This document shows, piece by piece, positions 1 to 6,466 of a stretch of 6,466 nucleotides of DNA. Below the pieces are notes generated by a model. That model saw nothing but the letters and a program-made list of their open reading frames with translations. It was not told where the DNA came from and did not search any database. The stretch's first letter is position 1. Every line of letters begins with the position of its first letter. The translations under genes and the position numbers were made by a program. The stretch is from NCBI GenBank assembly GCA_046155615.1, contig JBJXFP010000181.1, forward strand, positions 1 through 6,466, in the 5' to 3' direction. The stretch comes from JANNVZ01 sp046155615. Its GTDB lineage: Bacteria; Bacteroidota; Bacteroidia; Flavobacteriales_D; Sanyastnellaceae.

Positions 1-119
1 ACACAAAAGAATAAGTTGAGAGTGAGAATTATTTTTTTCATACGTTTTGGATTTGGATGTTGCGACTGTGCATGTTGCAATTGGTTTAATGCTCGGCACA
101 AACATGCGATTATTGCAGC
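1..119. other. Non-coding leader upstream of the glycosyltransferase gene
   Basis: No credible gene lies here. A short open frame starting at 47 runs into the glycosyltransferase in another frame and looks like no protein family. In the glycosyltransferase frame the last upstream stop is TAA at 87-89, so that gene cannot begin before this point. The stretch is AT-rich, with a seven-T run near 32-38 just before the promoter candidate. No end of an upstream gene is visible. Confidence 0.6.
16..48 (+). promoter_or_regulatory. Candidate Bacteroidota sigma-A promoter (TTG / TAnnTTTG type)
   Basis: A TTG at 16-18 is followed after 22 bases by TACGTTTT at 41-48. The second element matches the Bacteroidota -7 consensus TAnnTTTG except at the last base. 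The spacing lies within the range reported for Flavobacterium and Bacteroides promoters. It would put transcription start near 53-56, leaving a leader of about 65 bases before the glycosyltransferase start. The match is short and AT-rich DNA gives such hits by chance, so this is only a candidate. Confidence 0.3.
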
Positions 120-2045
120 ATGTTGCGCATAGCCATGCAAAAGATAATTCCACACTTACCCATAGGGTTGATCATGTTGGTGGCTGCAGTACTCCGGCTT
201 TGGAATGTGTTCAATATTCCATTTACTCACGATGAGTACAGCAGTATGCTTAGGGCTGATCATGATAGCGTGGGTGCCATGATTCAACATGGAATTATCA
301 CTGATACTCATCCGCCACTTTCTCAATTCATTTATTACGTGCTCATGCACACAGGCGGCAAACATGAGCTTTGGATAAAGTGGCCTTATCTGTTGATGGG
401 CATTGCCAGTGTATGGCTGTTGTATAGAATAGGTGTGCGGTGGTTCAATGCTACTTCAGGCTTGTTGGCGGCTTCTTTTTTTGCTGTATTGCAGGAGTGT
501 GTTATGCATTCGCAAATAGCACGGCCCTATGCGCTGGGTTGCTTTTTGATTTTGTGCGCTGCCCATTTGCTTACTTCGTCTCTATACTCATCAAAGCCTT
601 TTCGCTGGTGGCAAATAATTACTACAGGTATCGTATTGGCTTTGTGTGCACTGTCACATCACTTCTGCATGTTGGCGGCTTTTCTGCTCTTCACTGGATT
701 TTGTGTAATAGTTGGTAAAGCAAAGTGGAAGCATGCTATGTGGATAGCGGTTGTCGCATTGTTGTGTTATGCTCCCAATCTTTTTATTCTCAAATACCAG
801 CTTGCGCAAGGAGGCATTGGAACAGTAGTGAGCAAACCGGATGCTGGTTTTTTGTTGAACTACTTCCATTACTTGTTTCATTTTTCATGGTGGATGCTGG
901 CAATGGTGGCTCTGCTTTTAGTTGTTTCGGTGTTCAGGTGGAATGGTTTGCACAAATGGAAATGGCAACTCTTCGCAGGTTCCATTTTTTTGTTGAGTTA
1001 TGTGGCAGGTCATTTCTACTCGAGCTACGTAGCTCCGGTGATGCACTTCCGTGTGCTCTATTTCGCATTACCTTTTTTCCTGCTATTTCTTTTTTCATTC
1101 ATAAAGTTGGTATCGGGCAAGTGGCAGCTCATTCTTATTTCTTGTGTTCTTTCTGTGGGCGCGTGTTCACTTGTTGCAGAAAGATTTCATTATAGAATTT
1201 TCTACACCTCGGGCTACGAAGGCGTTTGGGAAAGCACAGCAGAAGCAGCATCATTAGCAAAAAAATCGCGAAGTATGTTGGCTTACACACCATACATGTT
1301 TGCTTATCAAAACAAATCGCATGGCCTCGATCTCATCAACACCAATCCTGATAGCAGTTGGACTATGAATGACTACGTACATTTTTTTGATACCTGTGGC
1401 GCATCTCAATTTTCCATGGGCTTCACTATGCAGTATTACAAGCCGCCAGTGGAGGTGCTTGGCATGTTGGCCGAGAAGTATGGACATATTGCCGTGCATC
1501 ACAACTATTTCAATAGTTGGTATTACTGTTTTGATTTTTTGGGTTCACATCTGCCGAATCATTTGCGCTTGTCTGAGGACGATTGCAGGTATTTGCGATC
1601 TGCAAAGTTGACCAATGCCAATAGCGCTGATGCATTGCACCTCGGACCGCATGATGAGTATGGCTATGAATGCAGCTTCGACTTGCCTCATGCCAATGTG
1701 AATTATTGTGATTGGGTAGTAGCAACAGCCTTGGTACAGGCTGATAGTCTTTGCAATGCACTACTGGTGTTGGAGGTATTTCAAAACGGTAAAAGCATGC
1801 ACTGGCAGGCAGGTGAAATGAAAAATTTCAGAATGGATAACCAAACAATCACGCGTATCTATACAGGGCTTTACAGCCCTGATGTTCTGAAAAAAGATGA
1901 GCCATACACAATCAAGGCATACTTATGGAATAAGAACGACAGTATGGAAGTAGCAGATCTGCATTTTGACATCATACCCGGCAACCCAATGATGTATTCG
2001 CTGCAGGCACCTGTGCATGCAGCCGACCTTGCAAAACTTCCCTAA
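120..2045 (+). CDS. GT39-type polytopic membrane glycosyltransferase (PMT/ArnT-like)
   Basis: Probable integral membrane sugar transferase of the PMT_2/GT39 type, which moves a sugar from a polyprenyl-phosphate donor to an acceptor on the periplasmic face of the inner membrane. A hydrophobic helix at about 11-28 is followed by an Asp-Glu pair (D38-E39, FTHDEYSS), the place of the catalytic acid in PMT and ArnT enzymes. The next loop has the family's THPPL motif (63-67). About ten further hydrophobic segments run to about residue 353, including an ARPYALG stretch near 134-140 typical of the family. Residues from about 355 to 641 are hydrophilic and probably periplasmic; about 505-625 looks beta-rich. 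ATG at 120 gives 641 residues; ATG at 135 (residue 6) is as plausible, and neither has a Shine-Dalgarno site. The sugar, acceptor and product are not identifiable. The gene ends 67 bases before rpoN. Confidence 0.82.
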   Translation: MLRIAMQKIIPHLPIGLIMLVAAVLRLWNVFNIPFTHDEYSSMLRADHDSVGAMIQHGIITDTHPPLSQFIYYVLMHTGGKHELWIKWPYLLMGIASVWLLYRIGVRWFNATSGLLAASFFAVLQECVMHSQIARPYALGCFLILCAAHLLTSSLYSSKPFRWWQIITTGIVLALCALSHHFCMLAAFLLFTGFCVIVGKAKWKHAMWIAVVALLCYAPNLFILKYQLAQGGIGTVVSKPDAGFLLNYFHYLFHFSWWMLAMVALLLVVSVFRWNGLHKWKWQLFAGSIFLLSYVAGHFYSSYVAPVMHFRVLYFALPFFLLFLFSFIKLVSGKWQLILISCVLSVGACSLVAERFHYRIFYTSGYEGVWESTAEAASLAKKSRSMLAYTPYMFAYQNKSHGLDLINTNPDSSWTMNDYVHFFDTCGASQFSMGFTMQYYKPPVEVLGMLAEKYGHIAVHHNYFNSWYYCFDFLGSHLPNHLRLSEDDCRYLRSAKLTNANSADALHLGPHDEYGYECSFDLPHANVNYCDWVVATALVQADSLCNALLVLEVFQNGKSMHWQAGEMKNFRMDNQTITRIYTGLYSPDVLKKDEPYTIKAYLWNKNDSMEVADLHFDIIPGNPMMYSLQAPVHAADLAKLP

Positions 2046-2112
2046 CGCTGAGCAGCCCTATACGCACCTAATTTCACCCCACAGCTTTTTTCTCCAAAAA
2101 AAAAGTACCACT

Positions 2113-3579
2113 ATGTTAAAGCAGACACTACAACAAAAACTCCAGGTAAAACTCTCGCCCCAGCAGATACAACTGATGAAGATGCTCCAGATACCAACTA
2201 TGGAACTGGACCAGCGCATAAAGGATGAGATGGAGACCAACCCCGCACTTGAAGAAGGACAGGACGAAGAAGAAAAAGAAAAAGAAGAAGAAGACATGAC
2301 CCCTGAAGAGGTGGAGGCAGAGAACGAAGAGAAAAATGAAAATGACGACATCGATCTAAGTGATTATCTCGATGATGATGAAATACCTGACTACAAACTG
2401 TATGCAAACAACCGCAGTGCCGATGATGAAGACCGCCAATCGCCCATAGGCGCGGGGCGCACCTTTCAGGATGTGCTTTTCGATCAGCTAAGCATGACTG
2501 AGCTGGAAGAAAATGAAATGCTGCTGGCTGAGTATATGATCGGCAACTTAGATGAAAATGGCTACCTACGCAGGGAACTTGCGGCCATAGCCAACGACCT
2601 TGCATTCAGCATGAACATAAGTACAGATGAAAAAGAACTGGCCGAAGTGCTGAAGGTGATACAACAACTCGACCCGCCCGGTGTGGGTGCACGCGACCTG
2701 AGAGAGTGTCTGCTGATTCAAATAAGGCGTGATGAAAACAAAGATGTGGACACCAAAATGGCTGAGATCATCATCACCAAATACTTTGATGAATTTACCC
2801 GCAAGCATTACGAAAAAATAGCGAAGCGCTTAGAACTGGAAGATGATGAACTGAAGCCGGCTATTGATTACATACTGCACCTGAATCCAAAGCCGGGCAA
2901 CAGCATGGCCGAGGTGGTGCGCACTGTGCAGCACATCGTGCCCGACTTCATTGTAACTGTAGAAAATGACGAACTGAAACTGACGCTGAACAGCCGCAAT
3001 GCACCTGAATTGAAAATAAGCCGCGAGTACAAAGACATGATGCAGCACTATGCGGCACAAAAGACCAAAGACGCCAAGGAGAAAGAAGCCATGATGTTTG
3101 TGAAGCAAAAGATAGACGGAGCAAAGTGGTTCATAGATGCAATCAAGCAGCGCAACGATACCCTCCTCTACTGCATGCAGGCTATCGTGAATTACCAGAA
3201 AGAATTTTTCATCAGCGGTGATGAAACCAAGCTGAAGCCGATGATATTGAAAGACATTGCAGATATAGTGATGATGGATATAAGCACCATAAGCCGCGTA
3301 GCCAACAGCAAGTATGTGCAGACTCCACACACCACTTATTTACTCAAGTACTTCTTCAGCGAGAGCCTCAGTACAGATGAGGGCGAAGAAGTATCATCAC
3401 GCGAGGTGAAGCAGATACTGCGCGATGCAATTTCGGCTGAAGAAAAACGCAAGCCACTGACCGATCAGAAACTGATGAAACTATTGAATGCAAAAGGCTA
3501 CAACATAGCCAGACGAACAGTAGCCAAATACCGCGAAATGCTGAACATACCGGTAGCGCGGCTTCGCAAAGAGTTGTAA
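2113..3579 (+). CDS. rpoN: RNA polymerase sigma-54 factor RpoN
   Basis: Sigma-54 binds core RNA polymerase, recognises -24/-12 (GG-N10-GC) promoters, and needs an AAA+ enhancer-binding activator to open DNA. The 488 residues show the whole family order. The Gln/Leu-rich activator-interacting region I is at 1-47 (LSPQQIQLMKMLQ and ETNPALEE). An acidic linker spans about 47-108. The core-binding domain includes LDPPGVGARDLRECL (186-200) and LNPKPG (257-262). The DNA-binding helix-turn-helix is near 376-410 (DISTISRVANSKYVQTP). The RpoN box ARRTVAKYRE is at 466-475. The frame is open back to an ATG at 2017, but that would overlap the upstream gene and add 32 residues unlike region I; ATG 2113 starts exactly at the family N-terminus MLKQTLQQKL. 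A nine-A run lies at 2096-2104, and there is no Shine-Dalgarno site. The gene looks intact and functional. Confidence 0.98.
   Translation: MLKQTLQQKLQVKLSPQQIQLMKMLQIPTMELDQRIKDEMETNPALEEGQDEEEKEKEEEDMTPEEVEAENEEKNENDDIDLSDYLDDDEIPDYKLYANNRSADDEDRQSPIGAGRTFQDVLFDQLSMTELEENEMLLAEYMIGNLDENGYLRRELAAIANDLAFSMNISTDEKELAEVLKVIQQLDPPGVGARDLRECLLIQIRRDENKDVDTKMAEIIITKYFDEFTRKHYEKIAKRLELEDDELKPAIDYILHLNPKPGNSMAEVVRTVQHIVPDFIVTVENDELKLTLNSRNAPELKISREYKDMMQHYAAQKTKDAKEKEAMMFVKQKIDGAKWFIDAIKQRNDTLLYCMQAIVNYQKEFFISGDETKLKPMILKDIADIVMMDISTISRVANSKYVQTPHTTYLLKYFFSESLSTDEGEEVSSREVKQILRDAISAEEKRKPLTDQKLMKLLNAKGYNIARRTVAKYREMLNIPVARLRKEL
2266..2294 (+). repeat. GAA-rich polypurine tract in the rpoN acidic linker
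   Basis: An unbroken 29-base purine run built of GAA and GAAAAA units encodes the Glu/Lys stretch at about residues 52-61 of RpoN. All codons are Glu or Lys, so unit-length slippage would stay in frame. It lies in the variable region II linker, where sigma-54 proteins tolerate length change. Confidence 0.7.
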
Positions 3580-3595
3580 CACCTCCCTGATAATT

Positions 3596-4210
3596 ATGTA
3601 TCGCCTGGCGCAATTTCTTTCCATCCTCTTTCATCCATTGTGGATGCCACTTGTTATCTACTTCGTGGTGCAGATGGCCGAACCGTATTACATAGGCAGC
3701 GCTGCCGGAAGCAATTTTGTGTTGCTCCTGCTTGGCATCAACATAGTGGCACCGGCAGTAAGTATGCTCATCATGATAAAGTATGGAATGCTGAGCAGCA
3801 TAGAACTGCGCGAAAGGAAGGAGCGCTTTGGACCATACATGCTTGTTATCTTCTACTATGTATTGTCATATGTAATGCTGCGCTGGAAAGGAGTGCACCT
3901 GCCACGCACGGTGTACAGCTTCTTTATATCGGTGGTCATTTCGCTCATCGTAAGCATGGTCATCAATACATTCTGGAAAATATCAGTGCACATGCTTGCA
4001 CAAGGCGGAGTATTCGGAACGCTGCTTGGTGTAAATGTGATAGACCCCAATATGGACATCATCTTCCCCACACTGTCACTGCTGATGGCCGGTGCTACAG
4101 CCTACAGCAGGCTGTATGTAGATGCCCACACACCGGGCCAGGTCTATGCTGGATTTTCCCTTGGAGCAGTCGTCAATTTTTTTATTATTAGTGAGAAGTT
4201 TATGGTGTAG
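3596..4210 (+). CDS. Small integral membrane protein, PAP2 phosphatase-like
   Basis: A 204-residue, very hydrophobic protein with about five to six membrane segments (about 8-26, 40-62, 80-95, 105-125, 137-147, 185-198). Its end resembles the third PAP2 (type 2 phosphatidic acid phosphatase) signature: SRLYVDAHTPGQVYAG at 171-186, with Ser-Arg five residues before His178. A KISVHML stretch at 128-134 stands where the PSGH motif would be, with His132 as the possible acid. The RERKERFGP stretch at 72-80 stands where KX6RP would be. However, the Pro and Gly of PSGH are absent, and the Asp normally four residues after the last His is Gln182. It may be a divergent lipid phosphatase or a PAP2-fold protein with another job. 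The gene starts 16 bases after the rpoN stop, which suggests co-transcription, and its end faces hemF. No Shine-Dalgarno site or signal peptide is seen. Confidence 0.7.
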   Translation: MYRLAQFLSILFHPLWMPLVIYFVVQMAEPYYIGSAAGSNFVLLLLGINIVAPAVSMLIMIKYGMLSSIELRERKERFGPYMLVIFYYVLSYVMLRWKGVHLPRTVYSFFISVVISLIVSMVINTFWKISVHMLAQGGVFGTLLGVNVIDPNMDIIFPTLSLLMAGATAYSRLYVDAHTPGQVYAGFSLGAVVNFFIISEKFMV

Positions 4211-4241
4211 CGAAGCTGAATGGTTTTTACCTGCCAGTTAA

Positions 4242-5144
4242 TCACAACCAGTTGAAACCCTTCTTCAAAAAACCAAGCGTAGCAGCTTCGTCACTATCCG
4301 CAGCTACCTTATGGTTGTATAGCCATGATGCTTGTTCGGGCAAGCTCATTAATATACTCTCTGTTCTTCCGCCTGTTTCCAAACCGAAGCGTGTGCCGCG
4401 GTCATACACTAAGTTGAATTCCACATAGCGGCCTCTGCGCAGCAGTTGCCATTGCTTTTGTTTTTCACCATAGTGCAAGTTTCTATTTACATCTACAATG
4501 GGTGTATATGCCGCAAGAAAAGAGCGCCCAACATCACACACAAACTGAAAGGTATTTTCGAATGGAACGGTAGTGTTGTGTCGCAGGTAGTCGAAAAAAA
4601 TGCCGCCAATGCCTCTTGTTTCGTTGCGGTGCTTTATGAAGAAGTAGTCATCAGCCTGCTGCTTGAATTGTGCATAGCTACCCTCAAGGTACATGTCGCA
4701 AACTTGCTTAAGCGTGCGGTGAAATTGTGTGGCCTGTTCTTTATCCACATACACCGGAGTCAAGTCTATGCCTCCGCCAAACCACGCATCGCCTGCATCC
4801 GTTTCGAAATAGCGTATGTTCATGTGTATGATAGGTACCATAGGGCTTTGCGGATGCATTACTATACTCACACCTGTGGCAAAAAATGTGGTCGCGTCAC
4901 TACTCACTTTCTCCTTCATGAATGATGGCATGGTGCCTTGTACAGCAGAAAAATTTACACCACCCTTTTCGAATACATTGCCATGCGTGATGAGGCGTGA
5001 GCTGCCACCACCACCTGTTGCATGTTGCCAATCATCATTTACGAAAGTGGCAGCACCATCACATGCTTCGAGACCCTCGCATATTTCCTTTTGAATGTTT
5101 TGAAACTCCGTTGCAATTGCTTCTTTGCTCAGCATAGTGCTCAT
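4242..5144 (-). CDS. hemF: Oxygen-dependent coproporphyrinogen III oxidase HemF
   Basis: Cytoplasmic homodimeric enzyme that uses O2 to decarboxylate two propionates of coproporphyrinogen III to vinyl groups, giving protoporphyrinogen IX in haem synthesis. Its 300 residues match the family length (299 in E. coli). Visible family blocks are ATGGGGSSR (42-50), KGGVNFSAVQG (60-70), DAWFGGGIDLTPVY (119-132), KHRNETRGIGGIFFD (171-185), RRGRYVEFNLVYDRGTRFGL (236-255) and GGRTESILMSLP (258-269). His97, His107, His142 and His172 keep the spacing of the four conserved histidines of E. coli HemF (96, 106, 145, 175), the second being the proposed proton donor. The K-x-W-C part of the usual signature reads KQQA at 161-164. 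Start ATG at 5144; ATG at 5135 (Met4) is an alternative. It lies 84 bases downstream of the repeat-protein gene on the same strand, so it could be read from there or from its own promoter. Confidence 0.97.
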   Translation of the reverse strand: MSTMLSKEAIATEFQNIQKEICEGLEACDGAATFVNDDWQHATGGGGSSRLITHGNVFEKGGVNFSAVQGTMPSFMKEKVSSDATTFFATGVSIVMHPQSPMVPIIHMNIRYFETDAGDAWFGGGIDLTPVYVDKEQATQFHRTLKQVCDMYLEGSYAQFKQQADDYFFIKHRNETRGIGGIFFDYLRHNTTVPFENTFQFVCDVGRSFLAAYTPIVDVNRNLHYGEKQKQWQLLRRGRYVEFNLVYDRGTRFGLETGGRTESILMSLPEQASWLYNHKVAADSDEAATLGFLKKGFNWL

Positions 5145-5160
5145 TTGATTTTGAATGATG

Positions 5161-5168
5161 CAAGAGTA
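5161..5168 (-). promoter_or_regulatory. Weak candidate -7 element for hemF
   Basis: Read on the - strand, TACTCTTG lies 16 bases before the hemF ATG and differs from TAnnTTTG at one position. I find no TTG or TTTG at the proper distance upstream, and the leader would be only about 10 bases, so the support is poor. The same gap (5145-5228) also holds the 8-base palindrome TACATGTA at 5185-5192, too short to call an operator. No other signal is visible in the gap. Confidence 0.18.
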
Positions 5169-5228
5169 AAGTCAGTTGTAATTGTACATGTATGAACATT
5201 GTCATAAAGCACGCTGAAGTAGCGAGAA

Positions 5229-6466
5229 TCAGAAAAAGCGAATGGCCACCTTCCAGCCCAGCCACATGCGCATATTGGTGTTGCCTGAGTCTTCGTGGTA
5301 AAAAAACTGCGGCAAAGTGCTGTCGAAATAATTGGTGTAGATGTATTGATTTTCACTTATCAGACAGTGAACAAGAGCACCACTGCTCACAGCAAATTTC
5401 TTGCTGATGCGAAAGTCAAGTCCAAGATAAAGTTGATTGTCGAGATGGATGTAATGGAATGGTTTCACAAGTTTTGAAACATAGAACTCATCATCGATGA
5501 TATGATAGACATCGAGAATGCTGTAGTTACATGTTGCTTCAATATTTGCATAAAGCCAACTCATTATTCGGGGTGATGTGCCAAGGCCATATCCTAAAGA
5601 ATAAACATCTTTATAGTTGCTCTTTCCAAGTTTGACACCTGCCTGTGTAATGGTATAGAGTGCCCTCATTCCACTTCTCCATGCTGCATTCACGCGGTAT
5701 ATATCATTCGATGAAAACTCCAGGGTGTGGTAGCCCTTCTTTACAAAATTGAAAAGGCCGATGGGTACTCCCTGCATAGAATCACAAACATTGATGATTC
5801 CCAACTGCACACCACGCACATGCATAGCAGTGTTTATGAATCCTGCCATTTGCACACCGTACATATTGCCTTTGGAGAAATTGCCAAAGCCCGCAGCCAA
5901 CACACCTTTCGTACTGCCGCGAACTACATTGATGAACCCAGCGCCATGCACGCCCACAGCATTACCCTTGGTTACATTCACAAATCCAGAGAATGCTGCG
6001 CCTGTGGCATTGCCTGCATTCACATTGGTGAAGCCAGCGAGTTGCAATCCATTCACATCGCCACGTACTACATTGGTAAATCCGGCAGCCTGCAAGCCTG
6101 AAACACTGCCACCAACCAGGTTGGCAAATCCAGCGAGTTGAATACCATCTACCTCTTCGCGTACAATGTTCAGGAATGCACCCAGCTCAACCTTGCGCAC
6201 CGCACGGCAGTATCCGCCCAATAAGCTGAACGAATAATCATTGATGCAGTAAGGACTCATTTTTCTGTTGGTGCCTACGTAGGGCAAAAGTGAAAACTGA
6301 AATTTTCTGTAAATGGTGTCGCCTACATTGTGGTTGCGAATGCTATCAGCAAGCATCCACTGACGAAGGCTTCTCCACTGCTTTGCAGTATTGGTGCGTA
6401 GTGCATTCATACGTAAATCGTGAAGCGAATCGTTGAAGGCATTGCGCGTGCTGTCGTTCCAGTGTT
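5229..6466 (-). CDS. Repeat-rich probable outer-membrane protein (LA_2272-like), N-terminus missing
   Basis: The frame is open from the window edge (6466) to TGA at 5229-5231, giving 411 complete visible codons. An internal ATG at 6410 is probably not the start: the 18 upstream codons read as plausible hydrophilic protein, and no signal peptide follows that ATG. Counting from the Met at 6410, residues 1-70 lead into ten tandem copies of a 16-residue unit, roughly VxGxQxAGFxNVVxGx (71-226). A region of about 165 residues then alternates polar and hydrophobic residues in beta-strand fashion and ends WLGWKVAIRFF. A terminal aromatic residue on the last strand is the usual outer-membrane barrel signal. 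The repeat style resembles proteins annotated as LA_2272-type surface repeat proteins in Leptospira and Bacteroidota; that is from memory, not a search. The function is unknown. hemF follows on the same strand after 84 bases. Confidence 0.72.
   Translation of the reverse strand, partial: HWNDSTRNAFNDSLHDLRMNALRTNTAKQWRSLRQWMLADSIRNHNVGDTIYRKFQFSLLPYVGTNRKMSPYCINDYSFSLLGGYCRAVRKVELGAFLNIVREEVDGIQLAGFANLVGGSVSGLQAAGFTNVVRGDVNGLQLAGFTNVNAGNATGAAFSGFVNVTKGNAVGVHGAGFINVVRGSTKGVLAAGFGNFSKGNMYGVQMAGFINTAMHVRGVQLGIINVCDSMQGVPIGLFNFVKKGYHTLEFSSNDIYRVNAAWRSGMRALYTITQAGVKLGKSNYKDVYSLGYGLGTSPRIMSWLYANIEATCNYSILDVYHIIDDEFYVSKLVKPFHYIHLDNQLYLGLDFRISKKFAVSSGALVHCLISENQYIYTNYFDSTLPQFFYHEDSGNTNMRMWLGWKVAIRFF
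5733..6200 (-). repeat. Ten tandem 48-base units coding a 16-residue GF-N repeat
   Basis: Within the probable outer-membrane protein, ten units follow one another: seven of exactly 16 residues, then 15, 14 and 15. The constant positions are a Gly at the third place, a small-Gly-aromatic or hydrophobic core (AGF, SGF, LGI, IGL), Asn two places later, and usually a Gly near the end. Units differ clearly in DNA sequence, so the array is old and selected at protein level rather than a recent expansion. The regular Gly and Asn spacing suggests a stacked beta structure. Confidence 0.85.

Noticed and set aside
47..235. A 62-residue open frame on the + strand at the start of the window
   Set aside because: It overlaps the glycosyltransferase in another frame, has no recognisable features, and breaks off without similarity to known small proteins.
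2017..2112. N-terminal extension of RpoN from the ATG at 2017
   Set aside because: It overlaps the end of the glycosyltransferase gene and adds 32 residues unlike sigma-54 region I. The family N-terminus begins exactly at the ATG at 2113.
2058..2351. A Ser-rich 97-residue open frame on the - strand
   Set aside because: It is the complement of the GAA-rich Glu codons of rpoN read as TTC/TCT-type codons, and has no family features.
2830..3330. A 166-residue open frame on the - strand inside rpoN
   Set aside because: It lies wholly opposite a conserved sigma-54 region and has low-complexity His/Tyr-rich content typical of antisense translation.
4211..4270. Possible bidirectional terminator between the convergent genes
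   Set aside because: The best self-complementary piece, GGTTTTTACC, has a stem of only about three base pairs. The CCAGTT copies nearby are direct repeats, not a hairpin.
5185..5192. TACATGTA palindrome upstream of hemF as an operator
   Set aside because: Eight bases of perfect symmetry do not extend outward and are expected by chance in AT-rich intergenic DNA.
5749..6141. A Pro/Thr-rich repetitive 130-residue open frame on the + strand
   Set aside because: It is the antisense image of the 48-base repeats in the - strand gene. Its periodicity comes entirely from that array.

Overview
The window looks like ordinary chromosomal sequence from a member of the Bacteroidota. I infer this from protein style: a sigma-54 with a long Glu/Asp-rich linker, a GT39-type membrane protein with a C-terminal beta-sandwich-like region, and a GF-N repeat surface protein. 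The lack of Shine-Dalgarno motifs before the starts also fits. A Chitinophagales/Sphingobacteriales-like lineage is possible, but the genus cannot be called from the sequence alone. There are five protein-coding genes and no tRNA, rRNA, CRISPR array, insertion sequence or integrase.

Layout. Positions 1-119 are non-coding, with one weak Bacteroidota-type promoter candidate. Three genes follow on the + strand. The first is a polytopic glycosyltransferase of the GT39/PMT/ArnT type (120-2045). The second is rpoN, RNA polymerase sigma-54 (true start 2113, end 3579). The third is a small PAP2-related integral membrane protein (3596-4210), only 16 bases after rpoN and so probably co-transcribed with it. 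It converges on two - strand genes: hemF, oxygen-dependent coproporphyrinogen III oxidase (4242-5144), and a repeat-rich probable outer-membrane protein (5229 to the window edge). The reading frame of the last gene stays open to base 6466, so its N-terminus lies outside the window. Only 31 bases separate the convergent stop codons, and I see no convincing intrinsic terminator there.

How the genes work together. There is no obvious single pathway. The GT39 protein would move a sugar from a polyprenyl-phosphate donor in the cytoplasmic membrane. The PAP2-like protein could act on a lipid phosphate, but it lacks several standard catalytic residues. RpoN is a global regulator. HemF makes protoporphyrinogen IX for aerobic haem synthesis. 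The repeat protein probably sits in the outer membrane. I do not find a defence system, toxin-antitoxin pair or other new multi-gene system. The points most worth a second look are the ten-copy 16-residue repeat fused to a barrel-like C-terminus, the altered PAP2 signature, and the uncharacterised soluble half of the glycosyltransferase.
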